From: a virus
Length of the DNA stretch: 47,585 nt
Virus record (IMG/VR): IMGVR_UViG_3300010354_000142
Span: 1-47,585 of that record
Reading direction: 5' to 3' (one strand)
The notes under the pieces are model-generated. The model searched no databases, had not been told where the DNA came from, and saw only the letters and a list, made by a program, of their open reading frames with translations. Below are positions 24,641-33,233 of the stretch, piece after piece. The translations under genes were made by a program, and so were the position numbers. How positions within the stretch are numbered: position 1 is the first letter of the stretch; each line of letters begins with the position of its first letter.

Positions 24641-27070
24641 TTAGGAAGAACATCCAAAACATTCAAAATCTGAGTTTTCAGGTCTCGGAGGTAAATTTAA
24701 ATGAGTGTAATCTACTTTTGGTGTTTCAGTCACGACTTTTGGTTTTTCTCTTTTGGAAATATCCACGGCCAAATGCTTGGCTCCTGTTGAGATTGCTTTA
24801 GTTCTAACATAATAACAAAGAGTCTTTAAACCTTTTTCCCATGAATGAAAATGTGATGAGGTAATCTTCGATAGTGTTGGGTTTGCCATGTAGATATTCA
24901 TTGATTGTGATTGATCGACAAAAGGTGCTCTGTCTGCCGCCATATCAATAAGTTGTCTTTGTGAAATCTCCCAAATGGTTTTATATTTAGGAATCAAATG
25001 TTCAATTCGTTTAACTTTCTTATTATAATTTTTGTCTTCAGGATCCAAATAATTGTTGAAGTTAATGTTTTGAATTGACCCTTCATTGATAATAATTTCA
25101 TTTTTCAAGTCTTCACACCAAATTCCAATCTTTTCAAAATCGTTAATTAAGTATTTGTTTACGATCAAGATTTCACCACCCACAACTCGTCTGTTAAATA
25201 ATGCTGAGTGTGCCGGTTCAGTCATTTCAAATGAACCTGTAATCTTTGCTGAAGATGCCACTGGCATTTGTGCGGTAAATAATGAATTACAAACACCGTA
25301 CTCAGAAACACTCTTCTTTAATTTACTCCAATCCCACATTCCTGAAAGTTGTGTTTGATCAACACCCCACATATCAAATTGGAATTCTCCTTTTGACATC
25401 GGTGAACCTTTAAAGAATTTATAGGGTTCATACTTCCCATTCATACACAACTGATTACTTTCATAAATTGCCGCATAATAGATAGTTTCAAAAATATCCT
25501 TATTTAACTTTTTAGCTTCCTCAGATGTAAAGATATAGTCCATCAAATAAAAGACATCTGCCAAGCCTTGGGTACCAATTGCAATAGCTCTTTGTTCCAT
25601 CCCACCCTTTAAACCCTTTTGAGTTGAGTAGTTATTGATATCAATTACTTTGTTGAGTGCTCTAACAACTTTTCTTACTTCAGTAAATAACAATTCGAAA
25701 TCAAACTTTCCTCCTTGGATGAAGTTTTTCAAAACCATAGATGATAGTGTACAAATTGCGGTTGTTTCTTCATCAGTATATTGATAAATCTCATTACAAA
25801 GATTCGATTGTTTGATTACACCAATATTTTGGTGATTAGTTTTTCTATTCGCACTGTCTTTTGCACATAAGTAAGGTACACCGGTCTCAATTTGTGACTC
25901 GATTATTTTAGTCCAAATATCTTGAGCTTTAACTTTTTTACCAAGTCCCATGGAAACTGCGGTATTATAAGTTTGTTCATATTCGTCACCAAAAGATTCT
26001 TGAAGTGGTTTCAATCCCGCCTTTTTAATATCATTAGGACAGAACAAATACCAATCATCTCCGTTTCTAACGGATCTCATAAAATTATCAGGAATCCAAA
26101 GTGCCGTAAACAAGTCACGAGCTCTTAATTCTTCAGCGCCTGTATTCTTTTTAATATCCAAAAGATCAAAGATATCTTTGTGCCATGGTTCAAGGTAAAT
26201 TGCTGCAGAACCTGGTCTACGACCTTGTTGATTAAAGAACCTTAGTGATTCGTTTACAATTTTAAGGTATTTTAATAGACCACCAGCATATCCACCTGAA
26301 CTTGAAATTCTACTTTCTTTACTACGGATATTAGACATTGATAACCCAATACCTGCAGCATCTGATGAGAATGTTGAAATATCAGTTAATGTGTCTAACA
26401 AACCTTTTCTTGAATCAGAATCATTATAGTGTAGAACACATGATGCTAACTGAGGAACTTTTGTTCCTGAATTAATCATAATAGGGGTCGCCTTTGAGAT
26501 TAATTGATTAGATAAAGATTGGTAGTATTCAAGTGCGTCTGCAATGTTTGTAGTAACCCAAAGAGCGACTCTCATGTACATGTGTTGTGGTCTTTCAATC
26601 ACCTTACCGTTAGGTTTTTTTAACAAGTACATTTCTTGTAAAGATCTCCAAGCAAAGTAATCAAAGTTATAATCATTCTCATGATTAATTGCTGCGTCGA
26701 TAGTATCTTCACCATATTCTTTAATGGTTTCAATCAACTTTTCATTAATGATACCATCCTCATACAACTCATTCATTGTTTGAGAGAAACTATCATTTGT
26801 TTCTTTGTGGTAGGATGAAATTGCAACGAATGATGCTAATCTAGAATAATCGTGATGACTTCCTGTATATGAAGCTGCGATTTCGTAAACTAACTTATCT
26901 AACTCTTTTGTAGTTATTTCACCCTCCGTTGGTACTGAGGTAATTACTTTAATAAAAATTTCATCAGAGTTAACACTTAAACCTTTAGCGGCTCTTTTAA
27001 CTCTATTGTAAATTTTTTGTGGGTTAAATGGGACTACCTCACCACCTCTTTTGATTATTTTTAATGACAT
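24641..27070 (-). CDS. nrdA: Ribonucleotide reductase class Ia alpha subunit
   Basis: An 809-residue protein. Residues 1-85 form an ATP-cone (MSLKIIKRGGEVVPFNPQKI), the allosteric activity site. The catalytic Cys is in QSNLCNEIYQ near residue 421 (the N-x-C-x-E motif), with redox partners in QLASCVLHY and TTAICTLSS. The radical-transfer tyrosine pair is in KTLCYYVRT. The C-terminal CFGC (residues 804-807) is the swinging dithiol reduced by thioredoxin or glutaredoxin. All key residues are present, so the enzyme should reduce NDPs to dNDPs for phage DNA synthesis. The length fits class Ia. The gene follows nrdB by 10 bases, forming a clear nrdB-nrdA pair, and ends at a terminator. No inteins or introns were seen. 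Confidence 0.97.
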   Translation of the reverse strand: MSLKIIKRGGEVVPFNPQKIYNRVKRAAKGLSVNSDEIFIKVITSVPTEGEITTKELDKLVYEIAASYTGSHHDYSRLASFVAISSYHKETNDSFSQTMNELYEDGIINEKLIETIKEYGEDTIDAAINHENDYNFDYFAWRSLQEMYLLKKPNGKVIERPQHMYMRVALWVTTNIADALEYYQSLSNQLISKATPIMINSGTKVPQLASCVLHYNDSDSRKGLLDTLTDISTFSSDAAGIGLSMSNIRSKESRISSSGGYAGGLLKYLKIVNESLRFFNQQGRRPGSAAIYLEPWHKDIFDLLDIKKNTGAEELRARDLFTALWIPDNFMRSVRNGDDWYLFCPNDIKKAGLKPLQESFGDEYEQTYNTAVSMGLGKKVKAQDIWTKIIESQIETGVPYLCAKDSANRKTNHQNIGVIKQSNLCNEIYQYTDEETTAICTLSSMVLKNFIQGGKFDFELLFTEVRKVVRALNKVIDINNYSTQKGLKGGMEQRAIAIGTQGLADVFYLMDYIFTSEEAKKLNKDIFETIYYAAIYESNQLCMNGKYEPYKFFKGSPMSKGEFQFDMWGVDQTQLSGMWDWSKLKKSVSEYGVCNSLFTAQMPVASSAKITGSFEMTEPAHSALFNRRVVGGEILIVNKYLINDFEKIGIWCEDLKNEIIINEGSIQNINFNNYLDPEDKNYNKKVKRIEHLIPKYKTIWEISQRQLIDMAADRAPFVDQSQSMNIYMANPTLSKITSSHFHSWEKGLKTLCYYVRTKAISTGAKHLAVDISKREKPKVVTETPKVDYTHLNLPPRPENSDFECFGCSS

Positions 27071-27080
27071 AATTTTAAAT

Positions 27081-28028
27081 TTAAAAGTCCTCTGTAAATG
27101 TTATTGTTTCATTCAGTTTTGCCTTCTGATATTCCATAGTTCTTGACTCAAAGAAATTACCTTTTGTTTCGACCGCAATTTGTTCCATGAATTTAAATGG
27201 TTGATCAACATTGAACTCTTTTGAACAACCCATTTTAACAAGTAATCCGTCAACAACAAACTCAAGATATTGTTTCATAAGGTTGGAGTTCATACCGATA
27301 AGTGAAACAGGGAGTGATTCTGTGATAAATTCTTTTTCAATTTCAAGAGCGGATAATAAAATTTCTTTAATTCGTTTTTCAGAAGGTTTTTCTTCTAAAT
27401 GATTATTCAATAAATGAATTGCAAAATCACAATGTAAGTTTTCGTCTTTGAATATTAATGAATTTGCATTACACAACCCTTGCATAATTCCTCTTGATTT
27501 CATCCAAAATATAGAACAGAATGATCCTGAGAAAAAGATACCTTCAACCGCCGCGAATGCAACTAATCGTTCCGCGAATGAAGCTTTTTCAATCCAATCC
27601 AAGGCCCACTTAGCTTTTTTCTGAACTGCAGGTAATCTGTCAATTGCATTAAAACATTCGTCTTTTTCTTTTGGGTTATTGATGTAGGTGTCGATAAGTA
27701 ATGAGTACATCAAGGAGTGGATGTTTTCCATAGCCAATTGGAACCCGTAGAAAAATTTAGCTTCAGGATATTGTACTTCACGATAAAAGTTCTCAGCCAA
27801 ATTTTCATTCACGATACCATCAGAAGCCGCAAAGAACGACAATACATTTTTGATAAAATATTTTTCATTCTCTGTTAATGATTCCCAATCACGAATGTCA
27901 TTAGTTAAGTCAACTTCCTCAGCAGTCCAAAAAGCCGCTTGGTGTTGTTTGTAATATTCCCAAATATCATTGTGTTCGATAGGGAAGATGACGAACCGAC
28001 CAGGATTTTCAACTAGTATTTTTTCCAT
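27081..28028 (-). CDS. nrdB: Ribonucleotide reductase class Ia beta subunit
   Basis: A 315-residue R2 protein. Iron ligands are D40 (WTAEEVDL), E101 and H104 (AMENIHS), E162 (AVEGIFF), and E196 and H199 (FKDENLHC). The radical tyrosine Y108 lies four residues after H104, as in the standard E-x-x-H-x(3)-Y arrangement. The C-terminus ends FTEDF, similar to eukaryotic-type R2 tails that bind the alpha subunit. It is a little shorter than E. coli NrdB (376 residues), as is usual for this subgroup. It stores the tyrosyl radical for NrdA, encoded immediately downstream. No Shine-Dalgarno site is visible upstream. The iron-tyrosyl prediction comes from conserved residues alone. Confidence 0.97.
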   Translation of the reverse strand: MEKILVENPGRFVIFPIEHNDIWEYYKQHQAAFWTAEEVDLTNDIRDWESLTENEKYFIKNVLSFFAASDGIVNENLAENFYREVQYPEAKFFYGFQLAMENIHSLMYSLLIDTYINNPKEKDECFNAIDRLPAVQKKAKWALDWIEKASFAERLVAFAAVEGIFFSGSFCSIFWMKSRGIMQGLCNANSLIFKDENLHCDFAIHLLNNHLEEKPSEKRIKEILLSALEIEKEFITESLPVSLIGMNSNLMKQYLEFVVDGLLVKMGCSKEFNVDQPFKFMEQIAVETKGNFFESRTMEYQKAKLNETITFTEDF

Positions 28029-28048
28029 TTTTAAAATTTAATTATTTG

Positions 28049-29431
28049 TTAATTTGTTTGTGTTTCTTTTTGTTTTCTTTTTTCAAGAAGTTCTCTAACT
28101 CTTTGTCTTTGTCTTTCTTCTTTTTGTTCCTCGAGACCAAGAAAAGTCATCGAGCTTTCAGTATCAATTTCAATCATTGCATTATCAAACTTACAATTTT
28201 CGAAAACTACTCCATCATCACCTATACGAGACTTTGTAATTGCAATTGTTGCTAACTTCAACTCTTTTTGTTGTAGTGTTTTAGCGACTGAGATAATGAC
28301 ATGTCCAACCTGAGCTTTTTTAATTGACCCACCCATTTGATCTGTGGTTACAACTTCAGATGAAATTGATGATCGGTTACCTTGTGTTGCGGTCCAACCA
28401 ACTATATTCATCTCGTGACACATCGCTTCAAATGCTCTCATTACCGATCCTTCGCTTTTCCACTCATCACCAAGATTCTTATCAGGAACAACACAGTCAA
28501 TATAGTCTAATACTACCATATCAATCTTGATTCCGTCAGAAACCATTTTTCTAATTTGATTTTTAATTTGTAACATCGTCATCGTATCAGATGGGAGTTT
28601 TTTCAAAATCAACTTATTCGGCATTGAGTCTTCAATCTCTTTTACTTTAGCCATAACCTCATCCTTTTTTTCTGACAAATCGTCAGGATGTATTTTGGTC
28701 CAAAGGGTAAAGTGTTTTCTTTGGATTACCTTTGAGTTATCCTCAAAAAAGATTTGGAGGACATTGAAACCAAGATTGAATGCGTGATTTGCCATCTTAG
28801 TTAAAATTGTTGACTTACCAACACCCGTAGGGGCTAAGATAACGCCAATTTCTCCTTTTGCCAAACCTCCTTTCAATAATCTGTCGATACCTGGTATACC
28901 CATTGGGACAGGGTGTCTATAGTCCTCTTCGAGAACTTGATCAAGGTTCGAGAATACATCCAATATTGATGTATCTTTTGATCCCACTTGAAGTGCCGTT
29001 TTGACCATTTCTTCAAGGGTGTCATAACTTTCAAACTCACCTCCATCGATTATTTTTTGAGCCTTACCCATAACCTTTTGAAGTTCCTGTTGTTTACAGA
29101 ACTTTAAAGCCTTTTCTTGGACAAAACCCACTCCGTCGATAGGTGCATCTTTAATTTTTTTAATTGTATCCAAAACAATCTTGGATGCGGTTGCTTGTTG
29201 TAATTCAGACTTAGTAATTTGTTCAAGTGTTTCAAACGATGGTGTGTGATCATATTTAAGATAATACTCTTTCACCATTTGAATAATTATTTTGAAGTAC
29301 TTGTTTTCAAAATAATTGTTTTCAATAACATCAAGAATTGAGTGTGAAAAGTCTTTATCTACAACAATTTGATTTAATAATTGTAACTGAAATGTGTTCC
29401 CTAAATATTCAAAGTTTTTGCTAGTCGCCAT
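28049..29431 (-). CDS. 41: Replicative DNA helicase, gp41/DnaB-like
   Basis: A 460-residue protein with a helical N-terminal domain (about 1-150) and a RecA-fold C-terminal domain. Walker A is APTGVGKST at residues 200-208, the catalytic Glu is in IFFEDN near 230, and Walker B is MVVLDY at about 305-310. A DnaB H4-type segment (TTDQMGGSIKKAQVGHVIIS) lies near residue 375. The C-terminus is strongly charged (EEQKEERQRQRVRELLEKRK). In T4, gp41 is the hexameric 5'-3' replicative helicase that works with a primase. No primase domain is fused here and no primase gene was seen in the window. Upstream is the best Shine-Dalgarno site seen in the window (AAAGGAGA, 9 bases before ATG) and a TATTTATC box. 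Confidence 0.9.
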   Translation of the reverse strand: MATSKNFEYLGNTFQLQLLNQIVVDKDFSHSILDVIENNYFENKYFKIIIQMVKEYYLKYDHTPSFETLEQITKSELQQATASKIVLDTIKKIKDAPIDGVGFVQEKALKFCKQQELQKVMGKAQKIIDGGEFESYDTLEEMVKTALQVGSKDTSILDVFSNLDQVLEEDYRHPVPMGIPGIDRLLKGGLAKGEIGVILAPTGVGKSTILTKMANHAFNLGFNVLQIFFEDNSKVIQRKHFTLWTKIHPDDLSEKKDEVMAKVKEIEDSMPNKLILKKLPSDTMTMLQIKNQIRKMVSDGIKIDMVVLDYIDCVVPDKNLGDEWKSEGSVMRAFEAMCHEMNIVGWTATQGNRSSISSEVVTTDQMGGSIKKAQVGHVIISVAKTLQQKELKLATIAITKSRIGDDGVVFENCKFDNAMIEIDTESSMTFLGLEEQKEERQRQRVRELLEKRKQKETQTN

Positions 29432-29440
29432 ATTTTTTTT

Positions 29441-29448
29441 TCTCCTTT
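29441..29448 (-). promoter_or_regulatory. Strong Shine-Dalgarno site of the helicase gene
   Basis: The minus strand reads AAAGGAGA 9 bases before the ATG at 29431. This is notable because most genes here lack a recognisable purine-rich site, as is common in the Bacteroidota. Confidence 0.7.
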
Positions 29449-29454
29449 AGTAAA

Positions 29455-29462
29455 GATAAATA
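29455..29462 (-). promoter_or_regulatory. TATTTATC box upstream of the helicase gene
   Basis: The minus strand reads TATTTATC 23 bases before the ATG at 29431. It is the only box of this type seen before a replication gene. The spacing leaves room for a Shine-Dalgarno site, unlike the fibre genes. Confidence 0.3.
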
Positions 29463-29465
29463 GTA

Positions 29466-29915
29466 CTAGTTTTTGATAAAGTTAGGATAAAAATAATTAA
29501 ATTTTTGACCTGAAAAAATGTCAGTCAAGTCCGCCATTATAGCTTTTAACTTTGGGCGTAGGTCTACGGTGTATCTTACCTTTGGAGGGTAAGGTTTAGC
29601 GTCAAACTGTCTATGACAAATTGTCATATCTCCTACCTTAATAATTAGATTAAAATTTTCTGGTCCATCAGTAATCGATGTATTCAGAAGTTCAGGGTTC
29701 TCTAAAATTTCATATTGGTTGTCCAACATGTAAACTACCGATCTCATTTTAAGATCGTACTTAAGCTCTCTTGAAAGTCTGTCTATGTGATCATAAAACT
29801 CCTCCGACTTGTGAGCATTTTTGTTGTACCCTCTAACATTGAAGAATCTTTGAACAACAATGTTATCATTACACATTAACAAGAATTCTACTTTTGTTAT
29901 GTCCTGTTCTCTCAT
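29466..29915 (-). CDS. Conserved-looking hypothetical protein between rnh and helicase (149 aa)
   Basis: A 149-residue protein of mixed alpha/beta composition: MREQDITKVEFLLMCNDNIV, then a helical EEFYDHIDRLSRELKYDLK and a C-terminal LKAIMADLTDIFSGQKFNYF. I do not recognise a family and see no nucleotide-binding motif or zinc ligands. It is packed tightly between rnh and the helicase gene, so a role in replication (loader, regulator or accessory factor) is plausible but unproven. The size would allow a helicase loader such as T4 gp59, but I see no sequence reason to claim it. Confidence 0.75.
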   Translation of the reverse strand: MREQDITKVEFLLMCNDNIVVQRFFNVRGYNKNAHKSEEFYDHIDRLSRELKYDLKMRSVVYMLDNQYEILENPELLNTSITDGPENFNLIIKVGDMTICHRQFDAKPYPPKVRYTVDLRPKLKAIMADLTDIFSGQKFNYFYPNFIKN

Positions 29916-29920
29916 TTTTT

Positions 29921-30931
29921 TTAATTTTTTTTGTTTCTAAATTTTTGTTTTTCTTTTCTTGTCAATTTAAGGAATGGTTTTAAAAAACTTACCCAAGCGT
30001 CGTCACCCTTCGGTAGATATTTGAAAAACCCGTCCTCCATCATCATTCGAATTAGGTTTCTATGTCCTCTTCCATCGGGATCCAACGACTCAGAGTAATA
30101 TAATCCAACTAATTCTTTTTCCTCTTCATTCAAAAGCGGGTTGTCTAAATTAACAAGTTTTTCGTTTATTACAAAAAACTCATCTCCATAAATTCCCTCT
30201 TTTGTTTTTCCGCTTAATAGATTTTGAAGAGCAACATTTCCTTTTTCTTCTTTCAAGAGTTGTTCACTCTTTTGTAAAATATAAGATAATTCTACCTTTT
30301 CTTCAAGAAGTTCAGGAAAGATTTTGATCAAAGTCTTTTCACCAAGGAAAAATATTCCATCAATGTTGTCGGAACTATCACCAGTGAGAATTTTGATTGT
30401 TTTAACATTATAGTGGGGAACTTCGATATCATGAAGTTTAATTTTATCCCCATTCTTATAATATTGTTTTGTGGATGGTGAATAAATGGATACCTTCTCC
30501 CCAATCAGTTGAGTTAAATCTCTATCACTCGAAAAGATTGTTTTCTCTTCGTCTGGTGACACTTTACAGTAGTGAGCTATTAAGTCATCAGCTTCTGCAT
30601 GTTCTGTCTCCAATTGTCTTACAAACATCTCCTCGAGGTATTGTTTTACCCTCTGTTTCTGATCCAAAAAAGATTCCTCTTTTGATTCTGTTTCTGACGA
30701 TTTACGATTCAACTTATACTTTGGGTAGATCAACCTTCTCTGTGCTGATGAGGTTTTGGAATCCCAACAAACAACAACTTTATTATAGTTGTGTTCTTCT
30801 AAGAATTTTCGAAGAGTGTTTAGAAAGTGCCAAACTCCGCCGACATGTTTCCCATTGTGATAGAACTCTCTAACACCATGAAAACCAATTTTCAATAAAT
30901 TATTTCCGTCTACTAATAATGTTTTGGACAC
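29921..30931 (-). CDS. rnh: 5'-3' exonuclease / RNase H of the FEN family
   Basis: A 336-residue protein with the acidic active-site motifs of the FEN/5'-nuclease family: LLVDGNN (D8), VVVCWD (D57), HAEADDLIA at 111-119, SSDRDLTQL at 134-142 and GDSSDNIDGI at 184-193. The last is the helix-hairpin entry with two metal-binding Asp residues. T4 RNase H is 305 residues, removes RNA primers and trims the lagging strand with gp32. The start codon is GTG at 30931, with AGGAA directly upstream, unlike the ATG starts elsewhere. The C-terminus is basic (LTRKEKQKFRNKKN). It lies between uvsX and the helicase region, which fits lagging-strand processing. Confidence 0.92.
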   Translation of the reverse strand: MSKTLLVDGNNLLKIGFHGVREFYHNGKHVGGVWHFLNTLRKFLEEHNYNKVVVCWDSKTSSAQRRLIYPKYKLNRKSSETESKEESFLDQKQRVKQYLEEMFVRQLETEHAEADDLIAHYCKVSPDEEKTIFSSDRDLTQLIGEKVSIYSPSTKQYYKNGDKIKLHDIEVPHYNVKTIKILTGDSSDNIDGIFFLGEKTLIKIFPELLEEKVELSYILQKSEQLLKEEKGNVALQNLLSGKTKEGIYGDEFFVINEKLVNLDNPLLNEEEKELVGLYYSESLDPDGRGHRNLIRMMMEDGFFKYLPKGDDAWVSFLKPFLKLTRKEKQKFRNKKN

Positions 30932-30952
30932 TTCCTAAAACTTAAATGATTT

Positions 30953-31969
30953 CTACTCTACTTCTTCTTTTTCTTTTTCGACTTTCAAATCGAAGTCACC
31001 ATCAACTCCGATAATATCTTTCCAATAGTCGGCATATTCTTTCTTATACTTTTCTATTGATGATTTCTCCTCTGCAGTGTCTTTTCCTGGTAAGAAACCG
31101 TGTGGGGTTACAATGATTCTACCGTCTTCAAAACCAAGTCCGTTGATGTGATTTTTCATAACCGACACTTTCGTTCTTGAAGCGAACTTCACAGTTCTCT
31201 TGTCTTTTGTTGCCGTGATCTTTGTTGTTCCCGCACCTTTTTGATTACCAAATAAAAATACCAAAGAAGAGTTTAACCAAATTGCTTCACCACCTTTTGC
31301 CTTGATCTTAGGTTGACCAAATGGATTATCAGGTAATTCTACCCAAGGTTGGTTAACAATTATTAGAGTATTTTCATATTTAGAATCCGCCTTACGAGAT
31401 CCTGAAATACGCTGGTTGATACCCATACCAATTTTGTCCGCTAAAACACTTGCATTGTGTTGTTTACCACCTTTACCCTCATAGGTCATCTTACAAGGAA
31501 CTGATCCTACTGAATCCCACATAATACATAGAGAATAATCTAATTCACCTTTTTCTTGTGCGTCCAATAAGTCGTTGATGTATTCTGTGATTTGTTCGAT
31601 GTAGTCGAAGTTGTTATTAAATAGGAAAAAACCATCCCATGTTAATTCACCAGTTTCTTCATCAACAACTTCTTCACATTCAAGTCCCATAAGTTTGGAG
31701 TGTTCGAAAGACCACTTTTGTTCCGTAATTATGAACACAGGTAAAATTCCTTTGTTCTGAGCATCAACCGCAGTTTTAATAAGTGCCGTTGTTTTTCCTG
31801 TGTCAGAGTGACCAAGTAACATATTCAAGTGACCAATTGCGGGGCCTGGAAGTCCAACTGCATCAAGGAATTCGGATCCAAGATCAAAAAATCTTTGTGG
31901 TTTGTATTTTGCGTCGGTAGAAAACTTTTTCTTTATCGAACTAAAGTCGTTTTTTTTAAGTGCTGCCAT
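30953..31969 (-). CDS. uvsX: UvsX/RecA-like recombinase
   Basis: A 338-residue RecA-fold protein. Walker A is GHSDTGKTT at 53-61. A catalytic Glu lies in FIITEQKW (E83), and Walker B is SLCIMWD at about 146-152, followed by SVGSVPCK. Loop regions GKGGKQHNASVLADKIG and GGEAIWLNSSLVF match the L1/L2-type DNA-binding region, and IIVNQPW corresponds to the RecA N-Q switch. The C-terminus is acidic and helical (EKEKEEVE). In T4, UvsX drives recombination-dependent replication with gp32 and UvsY. The start overlaps the stop of the 73-residue gene by one base (TAATG), so translation is coupled. Confidence 0.93.
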   Translation of the reverse strand: MAALKKNDFSSIKKKFSTDAKYKPQRFFDLGSEFLDAVGLPGPAIGHLNMLLGHSDTGKTTALIKTAVDAQNKGILPVFIITEQKWSFEHSKLMGLECEEVVDEETGELTWDGFFLFNNNFDYIEQITEYINDLLDAQEKGELDYSLCIMWDSVGSVPCKMTYEGKGGKQHNASVLADKIGMGINQRISGSRKADSKYENTLIIVNQPWVELPDNPFGQPKIKAKGGEAIWLNSSLVFLFGNQKGAGTTKITATKDKRTVKFASRTKVSVMKNHINGLGFEDGRIIVTPHGFLPGKDTAEEKSSIEKYKKEYADYWKDIIGVDGDFDLKVEKEKEEVE

Positions 31970-32190
31970 TATAGTTCGTATATTTTAAAGTTTGTAATTG
32001 TTTCTAATTTATCTTTAGCGTCTGTTAGTTGCCCGACTAAATTATCCATTTCTTCCGTGTGTTGTGGGTGTTCCCCAATACCAACAGGATTGGTAAAATA
32101 AACATATAATCTTGCTTCAGCATCCGCAATTTCCGCTTCGTATTTTTTTACAAGGGCCTCTTTTAATTTTTCAGCAATAAATGGTTTCAT
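31969..32190 (-). CDS. Small helical protein co-translated with uvsX (73 aa)
   Basis: A 73-residue protein with two long helices: MKPFIAEKLKEALVKKYEAE and a C-terminal MDNLVGQLTDAKDKLETI, separated by a loop with GIGEHPQH. Its stop overlaps the uvsX start. The size, coiled-coil look and position upstream of uvsX make a recombination mediator such as UvsY conceivable, but T4 UvsY is 137 residues and I see no real sequence match. Best treated as an unknown replication or recombination accessory. Confidence 0.75.
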   Translation of the reverse strand: MKPFIAEKLKEALVKKYEAEIADAEARLYVYFTNPVGIGEHPQHTEEMDNLVGQLTDAKDKLETITNFKIYEL

Positions 32191-32213
32191 AGTTTTTTTT
32201 TAAAAATATACAC

Positions 32214-32244
32214 AAAAAAACGGGAACAATAAACTGCTCCCGTT
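32214..32244 (-). terminator. Intrinsic terminator after gp32
   Basis: On the minus strand AACGGGA pairs with TCCCGTT across a 12-base loop, and the stem runs into a tract of seven T residues (32214-32220). It lies about 17 bases after the gp32 stop and leaves gp32 as a single-gene unit, with readthrough possible into the uvsX genes. Confidence 0.85.
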
Positions 32245-32260
32245 ATACTTTTTTTCATAA

Positions 32261-33124
32261 TTAGAATGGAAGATCTTCGTCAACCTCATCATTAGTCTGA
32301 GGATCAACAACTGTTGTGTTTGTTTTGATGGATGGTGTTCCTCCCATTGAAACTTCAGATGTTTCATCATTCGAATAAACATATCCACCTTTCTCAGAAT
32401 CCCATCTTGGGGTTTCTCCACGAGCAATAGCTTCAAGATATTCAACAGGTTTTTTTGAATAAACATCTTCCCAAGTCATTTCATCTCCAACCCACTCTGC
32501 CATTTGGTCAGCGTCTGCTGAAATAGGGGATGGATCATCATACATAACTGTTTGGATCACAGTGTAAGTTGCTCCTTTTGGAGTTTTAGCCTTTGTGAGT
32601 TCAAGAATTAAATCACGACCTGTGTCAGGATCTGTGATATCACCTTTTGCTTTCCAAATTGGAATAATTTTATCAAGGATTCCTTCTTGTTTGTAATTGT
32701 GTTTGAATCTCCAAAACTTAACTCCATCTTGTTCGCAATCACGGTCGATTACTTTTACAATGTAAAACTTACGAGATCTGTATTGTGTTGCTAATTGTTT
32801 ATCAGACTCCTTTCCTGTAGACATGAGTTCTTCGTAAACCTCATTAAGTGGTGAACGCTCATTGTCATTTTTTGCCGGATCATAAAACTTTTGCCATTTA
32901 CCGTCCACTTGAACTTCGTGGAACCATACTTCTTTGAAGGGTGAGGACCCATCTGCGGTAGGAAGGATTCGGATTTTTCTTTGTCCTTGTTTTTCATTGT
33001 CTTTCAAAAGAGCCGCGAAATACTTTTTCATTCGGTCTTCAGAAGACATTTTGTTTGTAGTGTTAGAACTACTTTGTGATTTTTCGTACTGTTGTAGTAC
33101 TGCGTCTAATGAATTTGTCGCCAT
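32261..33124 (-). CDS. 32: Single-stranded DNA-binding protein, gp32-like
   Basis: A 287-residue protein. The N-terminus is short and Ser/Gln-rich (LQQYEKSQSSSNTTNKM). The OB-fold core begins near RKIRILPTADGSSPFKEVWF and continues with SPLNEVYEE, YRSRKFYIVKVIDR and FWRFKHNYKQEG, the order seen in T4-type gp32. The C-terminus ends DEVDEDLPF, an acidic tail with hydrophobic tip like bacterial SSB (E. coli ends DDDIPF), used there to recruit partners. The zinc-binding Cys cluster of T4 gp32 (C-x(9)-C-x(2)-C) is absent; I see only one Cys (DRDCEQDG). It has its own sigma70-like promoter and its own terminator, as expected for a protein needed in large amounts. Confidence 0.92.
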   Translation of the reverse strand: MATNSLDAVLQQYEKSQSSSNTTNKMSSEDRMKKYFAALLKDNEKQGQRKIRILPTADGSSPFKEVWFHEVQVDGKWQKFYDPAKNDNERSPLNEVYEELMSTGKESDKQLATQYRSRKFYIVKVIDRDCEQDGVKFWRFKHNYKQEGILDKIIPIWKAKGDITDPDTGRDLILELTKAKTPKGATYTVIQTVMYDDPSPISADADQMAEWVGDEMTWEDVYSKKPVEYLEAIARGETPRWDSEKGGYVYSNDETSEVSMGGTPSIKTNTTVVDPQTNDEVDEDLPF

Positions 33125-33156
33125 GTGTAATTAAAATTTAGAGTTTATGTGTAAGA

Positions 33157-33185
33157 ATTATAGTTGTATAAAAAGTTATAGTCAA
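33157..33185 (-). promoter_or_regulatory. Sigma70-like promoter of gp32
   Basis: On the minus strand TTGACT (33185-33180), a 17-base spacer, then TATAAT (33162-33157). The -35 box is one base from consensus and the -10 box and spacing are ideal. About 32 bases separate the -10 box from the ATG at 33124. It follows directly on the terminator of tail module A. Bacteroidota primary promoters are usually TTTG...TAnnTTTG, so this Proteobacteria-like form is notable. Confidence 0.7.
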
Positions 33186-33195
33186 ATTGTGTCAG

Positions 33196-33230
33196 AAAAA
33201 AAAAATAAAGGTCGAATTAATCGACCTTTA
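33196..33230 (-). terminator. Strong intrinsic terminator ending tail module A
   Basis: On the minus strand TAAAGGTCGA pairs perfectly with TCGACCTTTA across a five-base loop (TTAAT), followed by ten T residues (33205-33196). It starts only 3 bases after the stop codon of the 224-residue gene, so structural transcripts end before the gp32 promoter. Confidence 0.92.
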
Positions 33231-33233
33231 GAT

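Noticed and set aside
32200-32466. Minus-strand frame overlapping the end of gp32
   Set aside because: It runs through gp32 in another frame and across its terminator; composition is not protein-like.
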